Source: Anadara kagoshimensis
Taxonomy: Eukaryota > Mollusca > Bivalvia > Arcoida > Arcidae
Direction of reading: 5' to 3'
Assembly: GCA_021292105.1 (NCBI GenBank)
Contig: CM037872.1
Span: 11,372,791 to 11,436,790 of the forward strand
Length of the DNA: 64,000 nucleotides
Shown here: positions 12,101-27,100 of the stretch, piece after piece
Layout: each line of letters begins with the position of its first letter
How positions within the stretch are numbered: position 1 is the first letter of the stretch
Notes under the pieces: generated by a model
Told to the model about the DNA's origin: nothing
Databases searched by the model: none
The model's input: only the letters and a program-made list of their open reading frames with translations
Position numbers and translations under genes: made by a program

Positions 12101-15100
12101 TTATACTCCCTCGTGTCCTTAGTTGAGTAATGGTGTTTAACGTCCCAGTCAAGAATATTTCACTTATATCGTCGCCAGCTATAGGCGAAGGTGCAGAAAT
12201 TTTGCCTGTGCGTTGCGCTGATGGCATTATACAGCAGGGTTCTTTAGCGTGCCAAGCCCACCGTGACACGGGACCTCGTTTATTTTAAGTTCCCATCCGA
12301 AAGAACCGTGACTTTCATTTCGTAATGGCAAGTGCTTGGCGAAAGAACAGTCACTACCCACTTTCAAGTCTTGGGTCAGACCCGGTGGCGGGGATCGAAG
12401 CCACGACCTTCCACTTACGGAGCGAGCACTCTACCAACTGAGCTACCGCAGAGGTTGGAAGTTTACACGTTTATCTGAATTTGTCAGTTTTCTATTAACA
12501 TTAATATACTGTACAGTTCTGTGAAAGTTTTACAATAAGCGCAAAATTAAAAATTCGTCTTTGCCCTTGTTAGCTAAATCTCTTAAAGAGGCATATTTAC
12601 GATACCTGCTATCTCTCTCTATCACACTTTTCGTCAATCTCGGTCACGCGACGCCCTAGCGTTGACCCTTTCCAGTTAGCCAGGGCTGTACTGTACACAC
12701 ACGCAAAGGAATTAACTACAGTCCAACCTATCTTAAATGCCACCTCTATATAAGGATCACTTGCTTATAAAGGCGAGTAAAATTGTATACCAATTGATCT
12801 TTATTCATATTATTTTAAATCTGTATATAAAGGCCGCCTGTTCATAAAGACCAATTTTACTTGTTCCCTTCGGTGGCATTTATAGACAGGTTTGACTGTA
12901 TATTATTGGCTGTTATACCATTGTATTACCTTTTGACTGTAGAAGGAAGCTACTGGAGTATAATACCAAACCTATTTAAAGCATTCGGGTGGAATCCGGG
13001 AAACAAAATATTTGATTGGATGGGAGAAATAATTTCAGTCAAAACAGGAAACCCGGATATTACATTTTTAGAGGTAACACTGATACTGAAAACGTGTTTA
13101 AGTTCGCGTGTACTGAATAACGAGAAATATTCGCGATGTATTAATATTTGCGCTTTTCACGGTCAAGTCTCAACTGCGAATATAAGTACACCGCTAAGTT
13201 TTCCACATGTGAAACAATAAAAATGGGCCCCACAAACACCGATAATGTCAATCGGCGGTAATTTTACACCCCCCCCCCCCCCGGGCCGGTATCCTCTTTT
13301 ATTGCATTAAACTCACTGTTTAATTTGTATTTATTTTCGTTGTAAAGAAAATTTAAACATATTCGCGAAGTTAAATTTTAGTTTTTTTACATATGCACTA
13401 TATAACACAAAATGCATAATTTTATTTTCGCTTGGTATTAATTTTCGCGCAAGACAAACGAACGCAAAATAATCGAAAATTAGTACACCGCGAAAATTAT
13501 ACGTTTAAATAGAAACGCTTTTTAACATTATATTTGATAAATTTTTAAGCGAGCACTGTCTTATACGTTTAGTCTTGGGTTTGAAAAAATAAACGAATAT
13601 AAGAACGAAGCCATCCATATTTGTTGCATTATTTTCAACTTTGGAAATTACCTATGCGGCTAATATGTTAACACAATAGGCTCACGACTTGTCAATAAAT
13701 GGATAAAAACTCCAAGCTATCTAAACGGTTGCAAAACTTTCATTGGACAATGTAAGTAAAAGAAAATCTGGCTGAAGTTTAACAATAATTCTACATAATT
13801 ACATTTCAGATATATAAAAAGTTTGGAAGAGAGTTATGCATTGTTGTTACCAATTTGAACCAAATGAAAGAGGTTTATTGCCACCCGAAAACAACACCAC
13901 ATATGCCTGTTAGGTCCGCAGTGCGCATGTCAATGTCTATACCAGGTAATACAGCATTACAAAATAAATACACATGGTATTTTCTATCCAATGTTATGCT
14001 GATTTTTATGGTGAAGGTGAATTTCATGGAAACCAAACACGTACTCGTCCCTTCCCCTGTTAGCTAAACCTATTGTCATGTTTTCGGTAGATGCTTTATT
14101 TCTACCAACACCTTTTTTGGTTTTTGACTGTCCATGTATTGGCCTCTCGACAACAGCGATTCGACTCTTTTCCGTTAGCCTGGACAGTACTGTACATATA
14201 TACAAAGGAAATGACAATATTATCTTTTACTCCCGTCATCTAAAATACCATTTCGTCGTACAAAACATAAATATTACGCTAGTTTGTAAATGGATATAAG
14301 AACGAGTGCAATATGACAACAACACAGCGATGACGTGGACAGCAATCATAGGACGTCATAAACGACAGCGTCATGCAACAAAGCGTGCAGTATGAAAAAA
14401 AATGATTCGGGAACGCTCGGACTGGAACAAAGTTAGCGTGCAAATATCGATATTTATTGCACGCTAACACCTCGGGATTTACCGTTTAATTTCTATGCGA
14501 AACATATATTGCTATATAATAATACCTTTTATATCATTCTATTACATATTGACATTGCAGAAGAAAGTAACTTGAGTTTATCAAATTACTTATTCAGACA
14601 CACGTTCTTCTTATGACATCTCAATTAGGATTAACCACTGCGGTAGCTCAGTTGGTAGAGTGCTCGCTCCGTAAGTGGGAGGTCGTGGGTTCAAACCCCG
14701 GCCGGGTCTGACCCAAGACTTAAAAGTGGGTAGTGACTGTTTCTTTGCCAAGCACTCGGTATTACAAAATGATAGTCACGGTTCTTTCGGATGGGAACTC
14801 AAAATAAACGAGGTCTCGTCTCTTGGTAGGCTTGGCACGATAAAGAACCCTGCTGTATAATGCCATCAGCGCAACGCATAGGCAAAATTTCTGCACCTTC
14901 GGCTATAGCTGGCGACGTCTCTATATAAGTGAAATATTCTTGACTGGGACGTGAAACACCATTACTCAACTCAATTGGGATTAATAGTAATTGTTATATA
15001 AGTTTTGGGAAATATTTGATGGACCAAAATCGAAGCAGCCCGAGTGTGTTGTGGCCGTCATCACAAAAAACACAATGGCTTTGTATCCCAAAGTTATCCT

Positions 15101-18100
15101 AAATGTGTTTGACGTCCAAAAACTCCTTTACACTTGTCTCTAGATAAAAAAAATACCCAGGATGTATTTGATATGTCATAGTTCCATTATAGGTCTATTC
15201 TCAATTATAATTTAACACATGACGGGTGTAGCTAGCTAGACTTAAGGTGCCTACCCTTCCGGAGCATCCAATTCCACTTCCCTGACGGAGATTAACTTGC
15301 TAAAATTAATTTGCCAGTTACATTTTTGAACAATTGAAATTTTGTCATGAACCTGTTTATTTTTGTTTGGTTAAACCTTTTGTTCAACTCTAATGGCAAA
15401 GTGTGTCAAGTTTGACTCAATCGTTTGACCTTCAATTTTATTAAAAGCATATCTATTTTATATATAAACTTCACATATAAGGAGAAATGCTAGCAATACC
15501 GAGTACTGGATATTTTTGGTAAGGTAAGGCCGTCTTCCAGAAAATCACACAGACTATTACCCAATCTAATATTAAAATTAAAGGTCAAACAAACAGGTCA
15601 AACTTTTCGCACTTCAGAATTCACACCTCGTGCATAGTGTACTTTGCATAGTTTCATTTCATCATTGTTTTTACAGGTTTATTTCAGGCTTTCACCTTCA
15701 ACATGTTTAATGAAACAGACACTTTTGTTGATGGCGGTGTGATCTGCAATTTTCCATTACATTGCTTCGACGGTAAGTATAGAACAAATTGACCTCTTCT
15801 TAAACTAATCTCAATTTAGAAGTTATCTTACAATTAATAATTTTCATTATTTACAAAATTTCGTCTAATTGATCATTCTTTAGCAATTGAAGTTGGAAGA
15901 TATAAAAAGATATCTAGAGATAGTTGACTTTTATATAACATGCAACACTATTGAGGATGAACTGCACTTTTTTCTATCATGCCAAATTAATGCAGAACCA
16001 AGAGACCATCTCTTTAAACATAATTATAAGTAACTCTTTTTCATGAATTTGATCTTGAAACAATGTATGTAGAGAAGATAAAGTATCTTCTTAATCCTCG
16101 ATTTGAACACATGTCTATTATCGGTTCCTTCTTAAAACAGTCACTCAGATTGAGGGAGGGGTCCAAACTGAGTAACGGTACTTAATCTATGGTAAGAGTA
16201 TCAAACTAACTGGATTGCCATATGTCTTGTATTGCTATGATTCTTCTATGTAATCATTTGATTGTCATATGTCTTGTATTGTTATAAGTTTTCTCTGTAA
16301 TCAGCTCGACCTTGTTTTTGGTGTAAATGCTTCAATTTCACTAGGTACACGAATACTTCATAAATTGTGCTTATCTCACATAAAGGAAAGGGGTGTCTTT
16401 TAATGGTGCTTTAAGTCACTTGCTACTTATAACGTTAACCCTTTTTTAGAGAACATCTAATGTCATTCACACTTTAAAAACAATATACATGTATGTTTCA
16501 AACATTTAAAAGATTTTTAAATAATTTAAAACATGTCATCAATTAATCCCTTAAGAATATTCATATATTCCAGAGCATCTGGTCTCACTTTCTTGGTGGA
16601 AATTCACGTGTTTGAGATGGTTTGCCAGCTTTAAAGTTGTTACTTTGCTTTGTGATTGTAGTTTGGACACGGATCACTTTGTTTGTCTTTGATACGAACT
16701 AAACAGGAGGTGCTTATCCTTCCGGAGCACCCGGCCTCACTTCCCTGGTGGAAGTTCACGTGTGTAACCTAACTTGTCAGTTCCAAAGTTTTTACTTTGC
16801 TTCTGGATTGTGATGCGGATATGGATTAGTATGTTTGTTTTTGATATACAAATATTCATATATCGAGATCTTCTTGTCTTTGTCTGTCATTCGTCTTGCC
16901 GTGTAAAACCGTATTCTCTCCACCACATTTACTCCTCTAAGACTAGAAAAAACTAAAGTATACTAATATGAGATCTATAATAAAATATAATAACGTCTGT
17001 CATTTGTAGATGATGCATATATGCTTGCTGTCATTGATTTTTTTTAGGGAATCGAAATGCATTTCGTACAGTTCGATCTTTAAACACTACAATTTTAAGT
17101 GTTATTATTTTATTCGAATGTTTTGAAAACTAATTGTTTGAAAATCGGTTGTTATATATAGGTTGGTGGTTATCACTCAAACCGGGAGACAGCTTTGTGG
17201 AACGGTTACAGCCACTGAAGGATATCCAAAGACTATCCTCCGACTCCGAACGGTTTGCTGAACACAACGAAAAGACATTGGGTTTTGTTGTTGTAAGTGG
17301 TAGTTCTAATGGCTTATCATGGTCTGATTTAACTTTAGTGCATAATGTATATTTGTAATATAGTCAAACCCGTCTATAAAGGCCACCCAAAGGGTCCAGT
17401 AAAAGTGGCCTTTATAGACAGATTGTCCTTATATATAGGTTTAAAAATATGAATAAAGAGCAGTTGGGATGTAATTTCACTGGCCTTTATAAGCAGGTGG
17501 TCCTTATATAGAGGTGATCCTTAACACAAGTTCGATTGTACTGTAAAATCATTTATTGTCCTGTTGCCCAATTGTCATGGATCGAAGACAAAATACCATT
17601 AGGTTGGATGGTAAATTCATGGTATGCGATTGTCCTTTATAGTAGGTTTGTTATATATACTACTTCGTTGGCAGGTAAATTCGTGGGGAAAGGTGTCCAT
17701 TAAAAGAACAAAAATTCAGACACTACGGAAATTCCACATTACGCTATGTTTTAGCTTGTTCCAACTACGGGAACTTTATACAACGAGCTGCTTTCAAAAT
17801 GAATTATTGGTTCGGAGATATTGCAAGCCTAGGCTTATTATTGTCCTCAAGAATGTTTTCGATGGTCATTTTTGTCAGTATGATGTCCCATAACTGCACG
17901 TTCGTTTCACTCTGTAAGTGGAAGGTCGTGGGTTCGATCCCCGGCCGGGTCTGACCCAAGACTTGAAAGTGGGTAGTGACTGTTCTTTCGCCAAGCATTC
18001 GGCATTACGAAATGAAAGTCACGGTTCTTTCGGATGGGAACTTAAAATAAAACGAGGTCCCGTGTCACGGTGGGCTTGGCACGCTAAAGAACCCTGCTGT

Positions 18101-21100
18101 ATAATGCCATTAGCGCAACGCACAGGCAAAATTTCTGAACCTTCGCTTATAGCTGGCGACGTCTCGATATAAGTGAAATATTCTTGACTGGGACGTTAAA
18201 CACCATTAATCAACTCAGCTCGTTTCATTCTGAAATTTGATTTCACACGTTACGGATACAGCTATGTACACAGGTGGTAATTACCAACCAGATCAATGGA
18301 ACCTAGAAATTGACAAATTATATTAATGTTTTATTTAGCCTAATAATAATCACAATAATGTTAATGAGTATGTTGTCAGAGAAATTGTTGACTCAGGGCT
18401 ATTGCAAACCTAGGCTTATCAAGGCCCTCAAAACGTTTAATGGCCGTCATCACAGTATTGTTGATAAGTTTGATGTCGCTGTGTCCAGCATTGCCCTGGA
18501 TATATTTGACGTCTCATAGTTCCATGTTCCTTTCACACAATTTTGATTACACACGTTGCGGGTGTAGCTAGCTAAACCGGAGGTGCTTACCCTTCCAGGG
18601 CACCCGGCCTCACTTCCCTGGTGGAAGTTCACGTGTCTAACCTAACTTGTATGTTTGTTTTTTATTGTCCCTGCTTCCAAAATTATTCACGATATATCTC
18701 ACGCCATATAGTTTCACGTTTTTCATTCTTAAATTTCATTTCACACATGGTGAATATACTAGCTAAACAGGAGATACTTGTCCATCCATCACACCTGGTA
18801 TTGGCATGGACTGTTATGTTTGACTAAACATGATATGACAAAATGTTTGAGATGCTTGTCCTTCCATAAAACCTGGTTGGGACATGATAAATTGTTTTTA
18901 CATACATATAATTCCTATTGACTGTCAATCTTGACCCAGTTGCACAAGGCCTAACTAAATTTAATCATTGATTAAACCATAATAAGCAAGTCAGATATCA
19001 TTGCACTAGTTATGGTTTAATTAATGGTTAGCTCTAGTTAATTTTTTTTTAACTAGGTCAAAATTAGTAACACCTTCTTAATGAATTCAATCTGATATTC
19101 ATTGAGGTGTTTGAGAAATTACCTGTTTTGTCGTTATTCGCAATTTGAAGTACATGTATTATTCTCAAAAACAAGTCAAAAGAAATTTTGTTTTATATTA
19201 ACAGTATTCAAATTCTGAATTGGATACATACAGATACACATTAAGCTCAAGACCTGGTGCTGAGAAACCTTCAGAATTACCGGACACGACACTCTCAAGG
19301 TATATATTTGACGTCACATAGTTCCATGTTCCTTTAACACAATTTTGATTACACACGTGGCGAGTGAAGCTAGCTAATCAGCAGGTGATTACCTTTCTGG
19401 ACCATCCGGCCTCACTCCCCTGGTTGAAGTTCACGTGTCTAACCTGACTTGACATTTACAAAGTTTTTACTTTGCTTCTCGATTGTGATTCGGATATGGA
19501 TTACATGTACATGTATTTTGTTTGTTTTTGATGATGACACACTTTCTGTAAAATCATATAATTTCAAGGTGATCAAGCTTTGTGGTAAAAAGAAAAAAAA
19601 CATTTTGTTAGGTGGTAAATTCGTGTTTAGTGCTCTCCATATATGGTTAGTATGTAAAACATAGTATTTCGTCGACATGTCAAGTTAGACACATTTCCAC
19701 GTAAAAACACAATTTTGACACAACGAAACTTATAAGATAAGTTGTGTATAGCTTTTACTCTCCAGGTAAAGGTAAACAACATTGACCTGTCTGTTTGACC
19801 TTTCATTAGAATATCCATATAGGAGGGACCATCCAACACATGGGTAGTGTTGAGATCAAAGTTAATTATGGTTTACTCTATGAGGTGAGTATATCTCGTG
19901 ATGTTTACAAAATTAACACATGTGCTACCTATACATAGATGTAATTGGTCTGTGATAAATTTTTAAATGAAAGATCAAGCGAACAGGTCAATGTTGTTTA
20001 CCTTTATTTAATAACACTCTTATTATGATGCCTATTGGCAATAGGAAAAACAAAACACAAAATAAATGGAAGGACTAAAAAAGTATATGAATTAAAATCA
20101 CTGATCCATTGATCCATACGGTGGCAAAATGTTTATATAAAATATTTTTATGACCCAATGAAGGTTCTTTAACATGTATCTGACCGGTCTGTTCTGAAAT
20201 ACTGAAAGAAACCGTATTGTCCGGAGAGAAAAAATCATCTTCCGCAAAAGAACTGAGTAAGTGTTCCCACACAACTAAAATGCACGAGTAAGATTCAAAC
20301 CCAGTTGGTGAGAGGCGTTGCAACCCGTATGAGCACGCTTTAAACCATTGAGCCACCAAGGCGGCTTCTGTAAATTTCGTGATTTATTTATTGTGTTTAA
20401 TTCTGTTTGGTGTTTAATTAAGAACAATTACAATTCTTATTTTGTTGTATTACCAAATACATGAAAAAAGCCATGGATATTTTTTTAATGGTAACTTCCT
20501 GTTTTATTTGAGTTGTTTATCTATTGTGCCTCTTTAAAAGCATTACATGAAAAGTAGTTCAATTTTACAAATTACATATTATACCAGTTTTGAATTGAAT
20601 GCACTAACCGGCCGTTTCAGAATACAATTTCTCATCAGTAGTATGTGAACCAAAATTGTGAAACCAAATATCCAAAGCACGAAATTATATTTTACATAGC
20701 AACGGTACTAGTTTGCAGGAGGGAGTATACCTTAGGTTTGGTGAATTTTAAGATTTTAGCTAGCAGTAAGTTTAAACAATAGTATATTTCTGACAAAACA
20801 AAAGAAATGACTATTGTGTTTGTGATAAGCACGGCTCAGTGGTTAAATTGCATATAATGCCATTCAAATTACATGAATATTATATTCTCTTTTGCTTTCT
20901 TTTTTCAGAGAGAGAAAGGAGCCCACGGAACTTAAAGAAAATCTTGAGCGAGAAAATGAATGTATAAGTAAAGCAGTCAATTGCTTTTTGAAGGTTAGAC
21001 TTTTATTTAACTCTCGCAAACTAGTTTGTATATTTATGTCAGTCCGACCTTGTAAAATCGTGTCCGACCATATCTCTTAGCTGCTTTGGACGATTGTCAT

Positions 21101-24100
21101 AAAACTTCACGTGAATAATCTTCACGGTCCAAAGGTGTGTTATGACCTTGAAAAATTCATATCGGAAAGGTTAAAGTCACTGGAAAACGTAAATGTTTGG
21201 GGTTGGGGAGTATTTGGCTCTCAAGAGACGGTTCTAGATTCAGATACCGATCTTACAGATTTTATTTGTTTAACACGTTTGGATTCCTACGCTACAGCGA
21301 TATTAATTTTGTTTCATTTATTTTGGTCGTTGTTTGTTTGTTACATGTCTTAAATGGGATTATGAGAAATAAAACTATGCAGTATGCTCTACTCTTTCAT
21401 AGTTCCATGACGAAACAAGTTCATTCCATATAAACTAAACTATAATAAGAACTATCAAAGGTAATTCAGAAGATTGAAATGATAAACTTTACATACTGTT
21501 AAAACAACTTTCAGCAAGCGGGTTGGGCGATGCAGAATTCTAGCCCAAGCATGAGAGCCATTATGGTCCATAAACCGGATCATACGACCACATTGACAAC
21601 TTGTTTACCATGTGACCGTGAATACAGTTCCTTGCTACAGTGTCAATTTGTCCTATCCACTTCCTTCGGGAAATTAACTTGTATCATAAAATATAATTGT
21701 TTTATCAGATATAACCCAGTGTTTTATTTATAAATTGTCTGTGATATAACTGGTTTTTATCAGTTTAGCAATAGTTTTATTAAAAATTTATTGTTATTTT
21801 TAATTTTACATTTTAATACTTTGTGTTAAAGATACTATTGTATCGTTTACTTTTTCTAGCCGCGAATAGCTGCAATAATGCTGATGTGGTTTTAAACAAT
21901 AACTCGCTCGCTCGCTTGTCCTATCCTATAGATCAATAGTCTGTAGGTAAATTGAAGGGAACTAATATATAAGAACTAATCTTAAGATTATCCTCTGTCT
22001 ACTAATCACTTTTCAATATTTCTCAAGTTCTGCTTCATATTTAGATTCCCAAATTATGACGAACACGAAAGGCTACATTTGAAACTTTATGACAAACGTG
22101 ATGACTTCAATTTTTCTATTGTCAACTTTCCTTTTCTATGCAGCAGTATACCTGCTTCTCCTGCTTATGGTGTATTGGTTTTCCAATTAATACGCTATGG
22201 TAGAGCTTGTTCCCACTACGGGGACATTGTACAACGAAGTAGGCTGCTTGCAAATAAATTGTTGATATTGCAAGCCTAGGCTTATCAAGGCCCTCAAAAA
22301 AGTTTTATGGCCGTCATCACAGTATTGTTGATAAGTTTGATGTTTCTGTGTCCAGGATTGCCTTGGATATATTTGACGTCTCATAGTTCCATGTTCCTTT
22401 CACACAATTTTGATTTAAAACGTGGCGTGGTGGAAGTTCACGTGTCTAACTTAACTTGTCAGTTCCAAAGTTTTTGCTTTGCTTCTGGATTGTGGTTCGG
22501 ACATGGATTAGTATGTTTTTTTTTATTAATATCATTGCTTTTAATTTCAGGCACTTGGCAAGAGCAATACCGACGGCGACCATTCAATTAGTATGGCAGA
22601 ATTGAAAAATGCATTAACACAGGTGTGTTTCCATATTGGAAGTTATTAGAAATATGTTAAGATTTTTGTTCACTTTGTTAACCTAATTGGCTCCAATCCC
22701 ATTATGAAGGTTTTAAAGTGTTAACCTAAGAAGTAAATTGTATTGTAAATCAAGACCAAACATATCAATCCATGTCCAAACAACAATTCCACAGCAAAGT
22801 GAATTTTTTTAAGGTAGTAAGTTTGGTTAAACCTCGTTAAACTTCATCAGGGTAGTGAGACCGGTTGCTCCGACAAGGTAAGAATCTCCTGCTAGCTAGC
22901 TACACACGTCATGTGTGTAAAAATGTTTGAAAACTGGCAAATTTTAAATAAATACGTAAACTTCCTCCACGTGTGTATTGATGCTTCTGATGGACAAATA
23001 CATTCTCTCTAACCAACTACAAACAAGTTTGAAGAAACTTTCCGGGATATTTGTGAATACAGATGCATTAAAGTTTTCAACTACAGTCAAACCTGTCTCA
23101 AAAGGCCACCGAAGGGAACCAGTAAAAGTGGCCTTTATGGACAGGTGGTCTTTATATACAGGTTCAAATAATATAAATAAAAAACAATTGCGATACAATT
23201 CTACTGGCCTTTATAAGCAGGTGGCCCTTATATAGAGGTGGCCTTTAAGGCAGGTTGAACTGTATATTGTGATGACAGTAATGTTTTAGGTTCTTGGTGG
23301 ACAGTTAAGCATTGCGTTGCTACGTGGGATTTATGCTAAATGCACAGTCTGTATTCAAGTTATTTTTCAATGGACTCAACAAAAATTAAAGTCATGGTTT
23401 ATATTTACATTGCATAAAGAGACAAAAAAGGAACAAGATACTATTCCTAAAAAGTTAATCGAACTTTTTAGACATAGGTGAACAACAATGAAATGTGCTC
23501 GTGAAATTATTATCCGGTAGCCAAATTGTACAATGACAGGTCTATGAGGAAATAACAATAAATTTATAGCCAATCACAATGCGTGTACATGCAGTGGACG
23601 GGTCTTAGTAAAAACGAGTCAATGAAGAATTAACTCTAACATTTAAGCCAATCAGATTTCGTGAAACTGGTAATATGTAACTATATTTTTTATTACTAAT
23701 TATAGGGAGATTTTACAGAAGAGTGCAAAGTTGTTCTTTTTGGAGAAGACGTATCGGTGGAAGAAATAATGCAAGTTCTAGATCTGGACAGTGATGGAAA
23801 GGTACACTTTTTTATAAAAAATTTAGAAAAATTCAAATTAACGTTTGAATATCTCGGTCAAGATTTCACTCACATGTATATAGATTGTGACATCAGTGAC
23901 TGTACTTAACTTTCAATTCAAAACGGAGTTGATTATGCGTGGTTGAAAGAAAGTGTCAATTCACATTGCGAATTAATTTTACGTCATTTGCAATTTGTAA
24001 CCATATGACATCATTAGGTTAAAATAGTTTTAAATCCGAATTTTTTCGTAGCGTACCTGTTTAAAATTGTTATTCAAGAACTAATAGTTTTATACAACGT

Positions 24101-27100
24101 TTTAGAAACGAGACATAACTGACAATGGATATTATATCAAACTTTTTTATAAAGCCCACCAACCGGAACCGGTAAAATTTGCCTTGATGGGCAGATGGCT
24201 TTATATACAGGTTCAGATATATGAATAAAGAGCAATTAGGACACAAATCTACTTAGTAATGTGGAAAATTGTTATTTGAAATCAAGCAGAAATAAAGGAT
24301 CCATGTCCAAAGCATACTGCGCTAATGTAATGTGCTTTTTTGATATTTTGTTAAATAACATACTCTCACTTTCCTAGTGAGAGTTCGCGCGTGTTTAACC
24401 TAATTTTTAAGTTTCAAAGTTTTTAATTTGCTTCTGGATTGTGATTAGGTCATGGATTAGTATGTTTGTTTTTTATTATATAAGATTCGTTAATGGTACA
24501 ATGATAAGTAATGTAATATCTCAGGTATATGGTATTTTTCAAATCAAATGATGTTTAACAAATAAGAAATTTCTCCACAAAATTACGTACTGTCAGCGTA
24601 TGTAAAAACTCCTCTCTTGTCACAGCTATGTAATAGTATTTTGTCACTATGTGACAACCCGGTACAAATGAAATTACTTGTACAAGATTGTGTTGTCGTT
24701 TCAGTATAAAGATATTGACTGTATACGTATGTGTACATCAGGAATTGTCAGCATTCAGAAGGGATGTCGCCCTCGGAGGAGGACCCTTCTGAAAGGTGAA
24801 TTTTGAATGTCCATATACATAAAGGGCAATATTATACAATAATTGCCCTCTAGGTATGTGGACATCCAGAATTGTCACCCGACAGAAGGGTTGTCACCCG
24901 AAACAAAGCTTACCATGTAAAATGACCCAAACAATATATAAATTTTAAATCAAATTAAATGCTGCAACTTTACACTTTCAGCCATCCTTTTCTGGCGCTC
25001 GTCTGCATACTTAAGATTCCACAGAATCTAGGTTTACCTCTCTTTCCGTTTCCATCAAATAAATTTTTTGTATTTTCACTGAAGCTCGGGTGACCCTTAT
25101 TCTGTTTTCTGCATCTTTATCATGCATAATTAACTCCAAGTCCGCTTCCAACGAACTACAAAAAACGACTGGCAGCCATTGTTATTGTTTACAACAATGA
25201 AAACACGGTCCTGTTGTTATTTCCCTCGTACCGGGTTATCACCAGGTGATAATAGTATTATCATATGGCTGTGAGAGGTTGTCACACGCTGACAGTGATT
25301 CTGTGGGAAATATCGCATTTATTACATGTCATGTGATTGGAAAACAACTTATGAAAAGTGTTTTAATATATGTGAGGTATAATAATGTATATTATCACCT
25401 AGCTTAAACTTTTTGATGACAAGAGTGTCATTTTAAATGCTTCATACTACACCCACTTTTGCATTAATGGATTTAGAATTTCTTTTAGAAACCATAACAT
25501 TTAAATCTGTGTAATATAATATTTCCATCTTATTATACCCTCCTCCCACAACAAAGTTTAGAAAGCATATACATGTAGGAATCACCCGATTGTTTTTCTG
25601 ACTCTCCTCCACATATCTTTCATTTTGATTTTGATCAAACTTGGGACAAATTGTCTCACATTTAGGTACAACGCTCAAAGGATATGTAGAATTGAACTTC
25701 ACCGACTTCAGTTGATTCAGAAATCATAAATGCCGTATAAAATCTCCATATCCTTAATTATCCTGGATATAATTCAGGTACCATAGTCTCCTGTTTCTTC
25801 CATTCGCACTTTTATTTCAAAGTTGACTAGCTTAACATAAGGCTCTCTTAACATAAGGCTCTTATTCTTCCGAAACACTCAGTCTCACTTCCATGGTGGA
25901 AGTTTAGATGTTTAACTTAACGTTTTTATTTTCAACGTTTGGAATTTCTTTTTGGAATTGTGGTTTTAGGCATAGACATTTATGTTTGTGTTGAATTTAT
26001 ATAATCATTCAAACAATATTTTTCAGATACAATACTCTGAACTTGTGCAATTTATCGAGCAGACTGGTATATCAATACAGCAAAAATTTACCGGCTTTAA
26101 GCGATTCAATATTAGTGGTATTTTGTCCTTTGCAAATGGCGTATATACAGCAATAACAACGAATCTGTTAAGAGTGTTTGCGAAGGTTTGTAGAGTATTT
26201 ATCTGAGTTAAACAACATGTGTACAGGCAAACAACATTAACTTGGCCGCTTGACCGCTTGACCCTTAATTGACGCATCGCCGGTCATGTCTTTTATGTTC
26301 TGAAACTGGCCGCCATTACGGTACCAAGTACCAAAGCAGCGTCACTAGTATCAGTGACGTCATTAAGTGACATAATTCAGGTCGAGTTTTCATTTTTTTT
26401 ATTCAAATATACCGGGCCTTTGTCGGAGCATTAACATTGTGGGCGTTGCCGGTGATCCGCCAATTAAGACTAAGCATTCCTAAGGAAACAAAAAATTTAG
26501 TAGGCAATAGTTTTGTATCGTCAGAAATATACAATTGTCTAATATTGCTGCTACTTAAAATCTGAGAATCCTCAAAAGTTAAAGTTTACTCTCTTATGCA
26601 AAGAAATTTCCTTAGCTAAATCTGGTTCAATATATTATGGTCTTTTTAATATTTTTGTCAACCCCTTTTGGTTTCAAATTTTTTTTCCAAGCACGGCTGA
26701 TCAGTAGTTGTATTCCGAAACGGCCGTCTAGTGCTGTAAAATTAACATTGCTATAATATGTTAATATGAACTAGTATACATGTATATTCATATTTATGTA
26801 TATATTATAAAAGTGTTCATTTTGTCTACACCACGGGACAGTTATAACAAATGCATATCCGTAGGTAGAATCATTGTTTGAATGTTCAAACGTAAGGGTA
26901 CATTAAGAACATACAAACTGTATTATAAAAGTTTAAATTTTACAGTACTATACGGCCGTTTTGGAATTCAATTCCTCATAAGGAGAGCTAAGACCATAAT
27001 TGTGAAACTAAATTTATCTAAATGAATAATTTGCATAAAAAATTTTAGCTTAGCTTTTTGAGGAATTTCAAACTAGCAGCAAATCTACCCAATATTATAT

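Noticed and set aside
14635-14720. tRNA gene candidate at the head of SINE-B
   Set aside because: A and B boxes are present, but the same head occurs in several copies joined to one body and tail with target duplications, so it is a SINE head.
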